From Thermus sp. CCB_US3_UF1 (GTDB lineage Bacteria > Deinococcota > Deinococci > Deinococcales > Thermaceae), in assembly GCF_000236585.1 (NCBI RefSeq), contig NC_017278.1, positions 1,488,001 to 1,552,000 of the forward strand: a stretch of 64,000 nucleotides of DNA, written 5' to 3'. Position numbers and translations under genes: made by a program. Below, one piece after another: positions 1 to 7,588 of the stretch. Each line of letters begins with the position of its first letter. Within the stretch, counting starts at the first letter, position 1. Under the pieces are notes generated by a model. The model saw nothing but the letters and a program-made list of their open reading frames with translations, was not told the DNA's origin and ran no database searches.

Positions 1-1389
1 TTACGGCTAAGGGACGGGGAGGCCAGGCTCCTGGCGGTGCAGGACGGCTTCCACCGCCGGGGCAGGCGGGTGGAGCTCCTGGGGGAGGCCCGCAAGGCCC
101 TGGGCCTCGCGGGGACCCCCAGCCTCCTGGTGGTCCGCCGCCTGGGCCTACCCCTCCAGCCGGGGGAGGCGGACTACGGGGCCCTGGCCGGGGAGGCCTT
201 CCCCCCGGAGGAGATGGAGAGCATGGACCCCTTCATGCTCATCTACACCTCGGGGACCACGGGCCGGCCCAAGGGTACGGTCCACTACCACGCGGGCTTC
301 CCCCTGAAGGCCGCCCTGGACCTGGCCCTCCTCTTTGACCTCCGGGAAGGGGACCGCCTCTTCTGGTTCACCGACCTGGGCTGGATGATGGGCCCCTGGG
401 CCATCCTGGGAGGGCTCCTTTTGGGGGGGACGGTTTTCCTTTACGACGGGGCCCCCGACCACCCGGGGCCCGGGCGCCTGTGGCGGATGGTGGAGGCCCA
501 CCGCCTCACCCACCTGGGCCTCTCCCCCACCCTGGTGCGGGCCCTCCTTCCCTTGGGGGAGGAACCGGTGCGGGGCCACGACCTCTCCTCCTTGCGGGTC
601 TTGGGCTCCACCGGGGAGCCCTGGAACCTCGAGGCCTACCTCTGGTTCTTCCGGGTGGTGGGGGAGGGGAAGCGGCCCATCGTCAACTACTCTGGGGGCA
701 CGGAGGTCTCGGGGGGGATCCTGGGGAACGTCCTCCTCAAACCCATCAAGCCCATGGGCTTCAACACCGCCGTTCCCGGCATGCGGGCCGCCGTCTTGGA
801 CGAGGCGGGCAGGCCGGTGGTGGGCCGGGTGGGGGAGCTGGCCGTCCTTGGGCCCTGGCCGGGGATGACCCGGGGCTTCTGGCGGGACGAGGCCCGCTAC
901 CTGGAGGCCTACTTCGCCAAGATCCCTGGGGTCTGGGTCCACGGGGACTTCGCCCTTATGGACGAGGAGGGGCATTTCTTCATCCTGGGCCGCTCCGACG
1001 ACACCCTGAAGGTGGCGGGCAAGCGGGTGGGGCCAGCCGAGGTGGAGACCGCGGCCACCGGCCACCCCGCCCTTAGGGAGTGCGCCGCCATCGGCATCCC
1101 TCACCCCGTCAAGGGGGAGGCCATCGTTCTCTTCGCCGTGGTCAAGCCAGGGGTGGAACCCGGGCCCGAGCTGGCGGAGGCGGTGGCCGACCGGGTGGCC
1201 GAGGCCCTGGGGAAGCCCCTCAGGCCGGAGCGGGTCCTTTTCGTGCCCGACCTGCCCAAGACCCGCAACGCCAAGGTGATGCGCCGCCTGATCCGCGCCG
1301 CCTACCTGGGCCAGGACCCCGGGGACCTTTCCGCCCTGGAAAACCCCGAGGCGGTGGAGGCCATCCGGCGGGTGGCCCAAGGGGGTTAG
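1..1389 (+). CDS. AMP-forming acyl/acetyl-CoA synthetase, 5'-truncated by window edge
   Basis: The frame is open from base 1, so only the C-terminal 462 residues are visible. The P-loop-like adenylation motif YTSGTTGRPKG lies at visible residues 82-92. The motifs NYSGGTE and GFWRDE and the hinge-type segment GRSDDTLKVAGKRVGPAEVE follow in family order. The C-terminal KTRNAKVMRR contains the conserved acyl-adenylation lysine (K425). Overall it resembles acetyl-CoA or propionyl-CoA synthetases, which make an acyl-AMP and then an acyl-CoA thioester in the cytoplasm. Substrate cannot be fixed without the missing N-terminus. The next gene starts 4 nt downstream, suggesting co-transcription. A GTG at 37 is an internal codon, not a start. 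Confidence 0.9.
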   Translation, partial: LRLRDGEARLLAVQDGFHRRGRRVELLGEARKALGLAGTPSLLVVRRLGLPLQPGEADYGALAGEAFPPEEMESMDPFMLIYTSGTTGRPKGTVHYHAGFPLKAALDLALLFDLREGDRLFWFTDLGWMMGPWAILGGLLLGGTVFLYDGAPDHPGPGRLWRMVEAHRLTHLGLSPTLVRALLPLGEEPVRGHDLSSLRVLGSTGEPWNLEAYLWFFRVVGEGKRPIVNYSGGTEVSGGILGNVLLKPIKPMGFNTAVPGMRAAVLDEAGRPVVGRVGELAVLGPWPGMTRGFWRDEARYLEAYFAKIPGVWVHGDFALMDEEGHFFILGRSDDTLKVAGKRVGPAEVETAATGHPALRECAAIGIPHPVKGEAIVLFAVVKPGVEPGPELAEAVADRVAEALGKPLRPERVLFVPDLPKTRNAKVMRRLIRAAYLGQDPGDLSALENPEAVEAIRRVAQGG

Positions 1390-1393
1390 GCCG

Positions 1394-3757
1394 GTGCGCC
1401 CCTGGGCCCTCCTCCTCCTGCTGGGCCTGGCCTGGGCCGCCCCCCTGGAGGAGGCGCGGGCCCTCTACGCCCGGGGAGAGGTGGGGGCGGCCCTGGAACG
1501 CCTCCTGCCCCTCCTGGAGGGGTATGACCCCCCGGAGGAGGCCCTCTTGCTGGCGGGCTTGGCCCAATACCGCCTGGGGCGCCTGGAGAAGGCCCTCTTC
1601 ACCTTCAGCCGCCTGGTGGGCCTCCTGAAGGGCGGGGGCGAGGCCCTCTACGGCTTCGGCTTGGTCCTGAGGGCCCTAGGGGACCTCGAGGGGGCAAGAA
1701 GCGCCCTGGAGGGGGCGAGGAGGCAGGGCTACCCGGAGGCCGAGGCCATCCTGAAAACCCTCCCCCCACCCCTGCCCCCCAGCCCCAAGGCCCGGAAGGC
1801 CCCACCCCCCTTCGCCGCCCAAGAAGGGCGCTTCCTGGTGGGGGGGCAGCCCCTCCAGGTGCGGGGGGTGAACCTGGGGGTGGCCCTGCCGGGGCGTTTC
1901 CCCGCCGAGTTCCCCGAGGAAGAAGCCCTTTACCGGGCCTGGCTAGAGCTCCTCTCGGCCATGGGGGCCAACGCCGTACGCACCTATACCCTGCTGCCCC
2001 CAGCCTTCTACCGGGCCCTCCTGGGCCACAACCGCCTCCACCGGGCGCGCCCCCTCTACCTCTTCCAAGGGGTCTGGACGGAGCTACCCGAGGACGAGGG
2101 GTACACGGACTGGGAGGGCCCCTTTTTGGAGAAGTTCCTCCTGGAAGGCCGGGAGGTCCTGGACGCCCTCCACGGCCAGCTGCGCCGTTCGCCGCGCCCC
2201 GGGCACGCCCACGGGGACTACACCGCCGACGTCTCCCCTTGGACCCTGGGCCTCCTGGTGGGGCGGGAGTTTGAGCCCTACTCGGTGGAGGCCTACAACC
2301 GGCGCCACCCGGGCAAGGCCTACCGGGGGCGGTTTGTGGAAGCCGTCCCCGGGGCCAGCCCCTTCGCCGCCTACCTGGCCGAGGTCCTGGACCGCCTGGC
2401 CGCTTACGAGTGGGAGGCCTACGGGACGGTGCGCCCCTTGGGCTTCGTCAACTGGCCTACCCTGGACCCCCTCACCTGGCCCAGCGAGTCCAGCCTGTGG
2501 GAGGAGTACGCCCTGCGCCGGGCCCGGGGGGAGCGGGTGGACCCCCCGCGAAGCGGCCCCCTGCACGAGGAGGACACGGTTTCCCTGGACCCCACCCACC
2601 TGAGGCCCACCCCCGGCAGCCCGGTAAGCCTCTTCGCCGCCTACCACGTCTACCCCTACTACCCAGACTTCCTGGTCAACGAGCCGGGGCTGGCCCCGGA
2701 GCGCTACCGCCGCTACCTGGAAAGGTTGAAGGCCCACCACCACCCCATGCCCCTCCTCATCGCCGAGTTCGGCCTGCCCAGCAGCCGGGGGATCGCCCAC
2801 TTCCATCCCCAGGGCCTCCACCACGGGGGGCACTCGGAAGAGGCCCAGGCGGAAGGGGTTTTACGGCTCTGGAAGGACATCGCCGGGCTGGACCTGGCGG
2901 GCGGCATGGTCTTCGCCCTCCTGGACGAGTGGTTCAAACGCAACTGGCTCTTCATGGCCTGGGAAAGCCCGGAGCGGGACCCCTTTTGGCATAACCTCCT
3001 GGACCCCGAGGAGAACTATGGCCTCCTGGCGGCCACGGCCCCAAGCCCCTTTCGCCTGGACGGGAAAGCCCAGGAATGGGAAGCGGTCCCCTTCCTCCTC
3101 CGGGAAGAGGGGCGCTTCCTCAAGGCCAAGGCCGACCCCGAGTACCTCTGGCTCCTCTACCGGGGCCCCCTGCCCCTCCGGCTCTACCTGGACACCGTAC
3201 CCGGGGGGGTTCCGGTGGCCGAGGGCTTTGGGGCCGAGTTTCTGGTGGAGGTGGGCCTCGAGGGGGGCCGGCTTTGGGTGGAGCGGGGGTACTACCCCTT
3301 CCAGGAGCTGGACTACGGGCTTCCAGGCACCGCCTACCTGAGCTTCCGCGGGCCCAGCAAGCCCGGCACCGGCCCCCTGGTCCCCTTTCTTCTGGAGCCC
3401 AACCGCCGCCGCACGGGCCGGGACGGGGCCGAGTACCCTAGGGTGGTTTACGAGCTGGGCCAGCTGCGGGAGGGAAGGGACCCCGAGGGCCACCGCGACC
3501 CCACGGCGGACTACGTCCTGGGGGAAGGGGGCCTTCTGGAACTCCGCCTCCCCTGGGGGATGCTCCTCCTGGCCGACCCCAGCCAGCGCCTGGCCTGGTA
3601 CGAGCCCAAGCCCATCCCCCTCGAGGGCCTCCGCCTCCTTTGGGAGGGGGGGCAACCGGTGGGCTTCTCCTGGCCCACCTGGGAAGAGCCCGCCTTTACC
3701 CTCCGGCTCAAGCCCCTCTACTTCCGCCTGAAAGGCTTCTGGGGAGAAGCTCCTTAA
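1394..3757 (+). CDS. Secreted TPR / glycoside-hydrolase-like / CBM9-like multidomain protein
   Basis: The GTG start is 4 nt after the synthetase stop and opens a short hydrophobic signal peptide (residues 1-15, ending in WAA). Residues about 16-130 are helical TPR-like repeats. A proline linker follows, then a TIM-barrel-like region that begins with VRGVNLG and contains MGANAVRTY. It has two acidic motifs in the places expected for clan GH-A: GREFEP (E292, putative acid/base) and LIAEFGLPSS (E458, putative nucleophile). From about residue 555, RLDGKAQEWE resembles the start of a CBM9/DOMON-like beta sandwich. No exact family is assigned. Its last 50 bp overlap the 3' end of convergent murJ. 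Catalysis is inferred, not shown. Confidence 0.7.
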   Translation: MRPWALLLLLGLAWAAPLEEARALYARGEVGAALERLLPLLEGYDPPEEALLLAGLAQYRLGRLEKALFTFSRLVGLLKGGGEALYGFGLVLRALGDLEGARSALEGARRQGYPEAEAILKTLPPPLPPSPKARKAPPPFAAQEGRFLVGGQPLQVRGVNLGVALPGRFPAEFPEEEALYRAWLELLSAMGANAVRTYTLLPPAFYRALLGHNRLHRARPLYLFQGVWTELPEDEGYTDWEGPFLEKFLLEGREVLDALHGQLRRSPRPGHAHGDYTADVSPWTLGLLVGREFEPYSVEAYNRRHPGKAYRGRFVEAVPGASPFAAYLAEVLDRLAAYEWEAYGTVRPLGFVNWPTLDPLTWPSESSLWEEYALRRARGERVDPPRSGPLHEEDTVSLDPTHLRPTPGSPVSLFAAYHVYPYYPDFLVNEPGLAPERYRRYLERLKAHHHPMPLLIAEFGLPSSRGIAHFHPQGLHHGGHSEEAQAEGVLRLWKDIAGLDLAGGMVFALLDEWFKRNWLFMAWESPERDPFWHNLLDPEENYGLLAATAPSPFRLDGKAQEWEAVPFLLREEGRFLKAKADPEYLWLLYRGPLPLRLYLDTVPGGVPVAEGFGAEFLVEVGLEGGRLWVERGYYPFQELDYGLPGTAYLSFRGPSKPGTGPLVPFLLEPNRRRTGRDGAEYPRVVYELGQLREGRDPEGHRDPTADYVLGEGGLLELRLPWGMLLLADPSQRLAWYEPKPIPLEGLRLLWEGGQPVGFSWPTWEEPAFTLRLKPLYFRLKGFWGEAP

Positions 3758-5195
3758 GGGGAAGGCCCAAGAACCGGGCGGCCAGGGCGAAGAAGCCCAC
3801 CCCAAGGGCTCCGCCCAGAAGGAGGGGGGATAGGGCCTTCAGGGCCTGGGCGGCGGGCCAAAAGCCGGCCAGGACCAGCCCGGGCAAGGCCGCAAGAAGC
3901 CCCGCCCCAAAGGCCTTGAGGAGAAGGCCCGGCAGGAAGGGGGCCTCCACCCCTTCCCGCCGGAGAAGCCGCAGGTAGAGGGCAAGCCCCAGCCAGCCGG
4001 CCAAGGCCGTGGCCAGGTTGAGGAGGAATAGGCCCCCATCCCGCAAAAGCCAGTAGCCCAGGGTGTTGCTGAGGAAGACCACGGCGCTGGCCCAAACCGC
4101 CTCCCGCACCCGCCCCAAGGCGTAAAGCCCGCGGAGAAGAAGGGTGTTCACCCCCCAGGGGAGGACGGCCAGGCCCATGGCGGCCAGCACCTGGGCGCTG
4201 TAGGCCCGGTTCTCCGGGGTCAGGGGGCCGAAGAGGCCGAAGAGGAGGACCACCACGTAGGGGCTTAGCCCAAGGAGAAGCCCCCCCAGGAGGGCCAGGA
4301 CCAGGCTCAAGCGCTTGAGGGGCGCCTCGAGGAACCGGGCAAGCTCCTCCCCCTTGAGGGCGCTCATCCGGGGAAAGAGGGCGATGGCGGGGGAGGTGGC
4401 GAAGAGGCCCAGGACCATCTGGAAGACCACCTCGGCGTTGTAAAACCCCGTGACCGCCGCCGGGGGGTAGCGGGTGAGGATGTTGGTGAGGACCAGGTTC
4501 AAAAACTGACGCAAGGAGGTGGTGAAGGCGAAAGGCCCCATGCGCAGGAGGGCTGGGGCAAAGGCCTGGTGCCAGCGCCACTCCAGGCGGAGGCCCCGCA
4601 GAAAGGGCAGCTGGATGGCGGCCTGCAAAAGCCCTCCCAGGGCCACGGAAAGCCCCAGGGCCGTGGGGTTCCCGGGAAAGAGGGCCATGAGGCCGATGGC
4701 CGCCAGGTTGAAGGCCACGGGGCCCAAGGCGTAGGGCAGGAAACGCTCTTCCGCCTGCAAAAGGGCGGAGAAAAGGGCGGCCAGGGAGATGCCGAGGAGG
4801 AAGGGGAGGAGAAGCCGGGTGAGGTAGACCACCTGGGCAAAGGCCTCCCCCTCCCGCAGGTGGCTTCCCGGGGCCACCAGAAGCCCCACCACCCAGGGGG
4901 CGAGGAGGTAGCCTAGGCCCAGGACCAGGAGGTTCACCCCCAGGAGGAAGGCGGCGAAGCGGCGGGCGAAGACCCGGGCCTCCTCCTCGGGCAAAGCCTT
5001 CAGAAGGGGGATGAGGGCGTTCTGCACCGCCCCTTCCGCCAGCAGCTCCCGGAGGAGGTTGGGCACCCGGTAGGCCACGTTGAAGGCGTCCTTGAGGGCA
5101 TCGGGGAAAAGGGCGTTGAAGACCGCTTGGCGCAGGAGGCCCAAGACCCTCGAGGCCAGGGTGCCCCCCATGACCAGGAGGACCTTACGCAGCAT
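3708..5195 (-). CDS. murJ: Lipid II flippase MurJ (MviN family)
   Basis: The 495-residue polytopic membrane protein starts MLRKVLLVMGGTLASRVLG and has the MurJ signatures RVPNLLRELLAEGA and QNALIPLL in its N-terminal quarter, followed by about 13-14 hydrophobic segments. MurJ moves lipid-linked peptidoglycan precursor across the cytoplasmic membrane. The length fits the family. Its ATG lies inside the last codons of the upstream nuclease-like gene (11 bp overlap), so the two are probably translationally coupled. The 3' end overlaps the convergent hydrolase-like gene by 50 bp. The final residues after LPLKEL look like a short unconserved tail. Confidence 0.93.
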   Translation of the reverse strand: MLRKVLLVMGGTLASRVLGLLRQAVFNALFPDALKDAFNVAYRVPNLLRELLAEGAVQNALIPLLKALPEEEARVFARRFAAFLLGVNLLVLGLGYLLAPWVVGLLVAPGSHLREGEAFAQVVYLTRLLLPFLLGISLAALFSALLQAEERFLPYALGPVAFNLAAIGLMALFPGNPTALGLSVALGGLLQAAIQLPFLRGLRLEWRWHQAFAPALLRMGPFAFTTSLRQFLNLVLTNILTRYPPAAVTGFYNAEVVFQMVLGLFATSPAIALFPRMSALKGEELARFLEAPLKRLSLVLALLGGLLLGLSPYVVVLLFGLFGPLTPENRAYSAQVLAAMGLAVLPWGVNTLLLRGLYALGRVREAVWASAVVFLSNTLGYWLLRDGGLFLLNLATALAGWLGLALYLRLLRREGVEAPFLPGLLLKAFGAGLLAALPGLVLAGFWPAAQALKALSPLLLGGALGVGFFALAARFLGLPLKELLPRSLSGGSRGA

Positions 5196-6243
5196 GGCCC
5201 TCCAGAACCTCCTGGAAAACCTCTATAAAGTTTGCCTGGTTGACCACGGTAAGGCCGTGGAGGGCGGAAAGCTCCTTGGCCCGGGCCTTGTCCATGCCCA
5301 GAAGGACCAGGAAGCTCTCCCGGGCGGTAAGGCCGAGGACCTTTTTTAGCCCCGCATACTTGGCGATGTGGGCCTGGAAGTCCCCGGTCTTGGCCTCAAA
5401 CCAGAAGAAGCGCTCCCCCACCCGCACCAGCACGTCCAGTTCCATGGCCTCCCCGCCCGGCAGGGTCACCTGGTACCCCACGGCCACCTCGTGGGGCAGG
5501 TTCTTGGAGCGCAGGAACTTGCGCAAGCGCTCGGCCACGTACCGCTCCAGCCAGCCTCCGGTGAGGAAGTTCTGCACAAAGCCCTCGGTGCTGGCCTTGG
5601 CCCGGATGCGCCGCTCCTCGTTTTTGTAGTGGTAGCTGGTGAGGAAAGCGTACTGCTTGAGCATGGTGCAGAACTGGGTGGAGTTGGCGATCTCCTCCTG
5701 GGTGGCCTCGGAAAGGGAAAGCTCAAACTGGCGCTTGGTGGAAAGGCTCTGCTTCAAGCGTTCGTATAGCTTCTCCAGGCTTGGGTAGCGGTCCCCCAAA
5801 AAAAGGGCCAGCCGGGTGAGAACCTTTTCCTTTTCTTCCTCCTCCTGGGGCTTCTTCACCACCTGGATGCCCAGGCCCTTAAGCCACTCCTCCAGGGAAA
5901 GGGCTTTGCGGGGCTTGGGGGGTTCTAGGGGCTTGGGGGCCTCGGAGGAAGGGGCCTGGGCCCCCTCCTTGAGGAGGCGCCACATCTCCTGGGCTAGGGC
6001 GAAAAACCGGGTCCGTACCGGGTCCTCGTTTCCCTCGAGGCCCGGAGGCAGCAGGCCCGAACGCAGGGTTTCCAGGAGCCAGGCCTCCAGGGCCTCGCGC
6101 AAGGCTTCCCGGGTGGCCTCGAGGTGGGGGGCTTCCACCCGAAGACCAAGCTCCGGAAGTTCGGCCACGAACCGCCCCGGCCCCAAGAGGTCGTAGCGGG
6201 CCTGGGCCATGGCCTTTTCCAAATAGCGGGTGAGAACGCCCAC
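5185..6243 (-). CDS. HicB-like domain fused to PD-(D/E)XK nuclease-like domain
   Basis: About 352 residues. Residues 5-65 read like a HicB antitoxin fold: a beta segment GRFVAELPELGLRVEA, then a helix EATREALREALEAWLL, matching the usual GGFVAEVPELPG...EALENL/EAL pattern. A charged, proline-rich linker follows. The C-terminal 130 residues resemble the restriction-like nuclease of DUF1887/Card1 proteins: FLTGGWLERYVAERL, then MELDVLV (D270) and WFEAKTG (E283, K285). No CARF domain is visible. An ATG at 6255 lies inside a -10-like TATGCT (6256-6251). GTG 6243, 7 nt downstream of it, is preferred as a leaderless start, but 6255 remains possible. The 3' end overlaps murJ. Target and partner are unknown. 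Confidence 0.72.
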   Translation of the reverse strand: MGVLTRYLEKAMAQARYDLLGPGRFVAELPELGLRVEAPHLEATREALREALEAWLLETLRSGLLPPGLEGNEDPVRTRFFALAQEMWRLLKEGAQAPSSEAPKPLEPPKPRKALSLEEWLKGLGIQVVKKPQEEEEKEKVLTRLALFLGDRYPSLEKLYERLKQSLSTKRQFELSLSEATQEEIANSTQFCTMLKQYAFLTSYHYKNEERRIRAKASTEGFVQNFLTGGWLERYVAERLRKFLRSKNLPHEVAVGYQVTLPGGEAMELDVLVRVGERFFWFEAKTGDFQAHIAKYAGLKKVLGLTARESFLVLLGMDKARAKELSALHGLTVVNQANFIEVFQEVLEGHAA

Positions 6244-6250
6244 GGGCCCT

Positions 6251-6256
6251 AGCATA
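6251..6256 (-). promoter_or_regulatory. -10 element TATGCT of nuclease-like gene
   Basis: TATGCT lies 7 nt upstream of GTG 6243. This is the spacing seen before many leaderless genes in the window. No convincing -35 was found. Confidence 0.4.
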
Positions 6257-6272
6257 GCAGCCCAAACGCACA

Positions 6273-6293
6273 GGCCCCGGGTGGCCCGGGGCC
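6273..6293 (-). terminator. GC hairpin downstream of tRNA-Leu
   Basis: A perfect 9-bp stem (6273-6281 with 6285-6293) with a 3-nt loop lies 3 nt past the tRNA 3' end. The minus-strand sequence after it is only mildly T-rich, so it may be a terminator or processing signal. Confidence 0.55.
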
Positions 6294-6296
6294 CTT

Positions 6297-6384
6297 TGGT
6301 GCCGGGGACGGGACTCGAACCCGTACGGGGGTATCCCCCCAGCGGATTTTAAGTCCGCAGCGTCTACCGTTCCGCCACCCCGGC
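6297..6384 (-). tRNA. tRNA-Leu (anticodon UAA)
   Basis: On the minus strand a 7-bp acceptor stem (gccgggg with ccccggc) closes an 88-nt class II tRNA with encoded CCA. The anticodon loop CTTAAAA gives anticodon TAA. There is a long variable arm and a TTCGAGTCC T-loop. A -10-like TAGCAT at 6401-6396 overlaps the stop codon of the upstream LCP gene, so the tRNA could be transcribed alone or processed from a longer message. Confidence 0.95.
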
Positions 6385-6398
6385 GGACGCTTCCCATG

Positions 6399-7553
6399 CT
6401 AACGAAAGGGGGCCTCCTCGCCAAGGCGTAGGGTGAGGTCTGCCCCCAAGACCGCCTCCCCGGAGATGCGGTAGGGCACCCCCAAGGCCCCTCCCAGGGC
6501 CTGGGCCAGGAACCCGGGGCCGTTTTCCAGGACCTCGGTACGGGCCGGGACCAGGTCTGAAGGGCGCCTGAGCACCCTAAGGCCCAAACGGTGGAGGCGC
6601 TCCCGGGCCCCTTCCGCCAGGGCCTCCTGGCCGGGGCCATAGACCAAGGCCACGGACCGCCCGGCAAGCCCCACCTCCCCCACCTGGACCCCCTCCCCGA
6701 AGTAGAGGGCCCGCACCTCCCTTAGGGCCTCCGGGTCCACCTGCCACCCTCCCCCGCCGAAATGGCCGGGGAGGAGAAGGCTCACCAGGACAGGACGCCT
6801 TAGGGCAAATCCCAAAAGCCTCCCCTTCTCCTCCCGGGTCAGGTCGGTCCTTACGTAAGGCTCCACCGCGGCCACCACCTGGGGAAGGCGCAAAAGCCCG
6901 GCGGGGGAAAAGATCTGGTCCTTAAGGGCATGGAAGAAGGCCTGTTGCCGCTGCACCCGGCCAATGTCCCCCAAAGCGTCCTTGCGGAAGCGCAGGTATC
7001 CCTCGGCCTGGAAGCCGTTCAAGACCTGGCACCCCGGCTCCAGGTGGATCTCCAGCCCCGCCGCCCGATCCCGGTAGCGCATGGGCTTCTCCACGCAAAG
7101 GCGCACCCCCCCTAGGGCCTCCACCCCCTTGCGGAGGGCTTCCGTGCTCACCACCAGGTAGCGTTCCGCCCGCACCCCAGTAGCCCGGGCCACGGCCTCC
7201 ACCATGAGGTTCGGGCCGCCCAAGGGGCTATAGGCGTTCACCTTATGCCCGCCATACCCGGGAAGCTCCACCCAAAGGTCCCGGGGCACGGAGAGGACCG
7301 CCACCCGGTTCCTCCCCGGGTCTAGGCGTACCAGCAAGATGGTGTCCGCAAGCCCCCGGAAACGTTCAGGGGCCCGCCGGTGGTAGCCCAGGTACTCCGG
7401 GCTGGAACCGTAGACGAGGAGGGTCAGGGGCTCCCGCAGGCCCCCAGGGTGGGGCAGGGCCCCGTGGCGCACCGCAGGGCCCACGAGGGGGTAGGCCCAA
7501 AGGCCAAGGGCGATGAGGAAAAGGAGGGCCAAGGGCAAAAGGGCGCGCCGCAC
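6399..7553 (-). CDS. LytR-CpsA-Psr (LCP) family protein with LytR_C domain
   Basis: The 384-residue protein has one N-terminal membrane segment (about residues 4-22) and an extracytoplasmic LCP domain. Typical motifs are DTILLVRLDP, VLSVPRDLWVELPG and GYLRFRKDALGDIGRVQRQQ, with the conserved Arg/Asp residues that bind the polyprenyl pyrophosphate head group. A C-terminal segment from about residue 300 (VALVYGPGQEALAEGARERL) resembles a LytR_C domain. LCP enzymes transfer glycopolymers from lipid carriers to the cell wall. The GTG start lies 8 nt after a TACACT -10 element (7567-7562), suggesting a leaderless mRNA. tRNA-Leu follows on the same strand. Confidence 0.9.
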   Translation of the reverse strand: MRRALLPLALLFLIALGLWAYPLVGPAVRHGALPHPGGLREPLTLLVYGSSPEYLGYHRRAPERFRGLADTILLVRLDPGRNRVAVLSVPRDLWVELPGYGGHKVNAYSPLGGPNLMVEAVARATGVRAERYLVVSTEALRKGVEALGGVRLCVEKPMRYRDRAAGLEIHLEPGCQVLNGFQAEGYLRFRKDALGDIGRVQRQQAFFHALKDQIFSPAGLLRLPQVVAAVEPYVRTDLTREEKGRLLGFALRRPVLVSLLLPGHFGGGGWQVDPEALREVRALYFGEGVQVGEVGLAGRSVALVYGPGQEALAEGARERLHRLGLRVLRRPSDLVPARTEVLENGPGFLAQALGGALGVPYRISGEAVLGADLTLRLGEEAPFR

Positions 7554-7561
7554 GGGGGCTT

Positions 7562-7567
7562 AGTGTA
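7562..7567 (-). promoter_or_regulatory. -10 element TACACT of the LCP gene
   Basis: TACACT on the minus strand ends 8 nt before GTG 7553. No Shine-Dalgarno sequence is present, which fits a leaderless transcript. Confidence 0.45.
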
Positions 7568-7588
7568 CACCCCGCCAGGTGAGGCGGA

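Noticed and set aside
148-1380. 410-residue open frame antisense to the acyl-CoA synthetase, and similar long antisense frames along the whole window (for example 18223-20172, 37164-38168, 43190-44641, 57939-59987)
   Set aside because: They lie opposite or out of frame with clear family proteins, have odd composition (rich in Gly, Pro, Arg, His or Gln), no ribosome sites and no motifs. They arise because G/C-ending codons rarely create stops on other frames.
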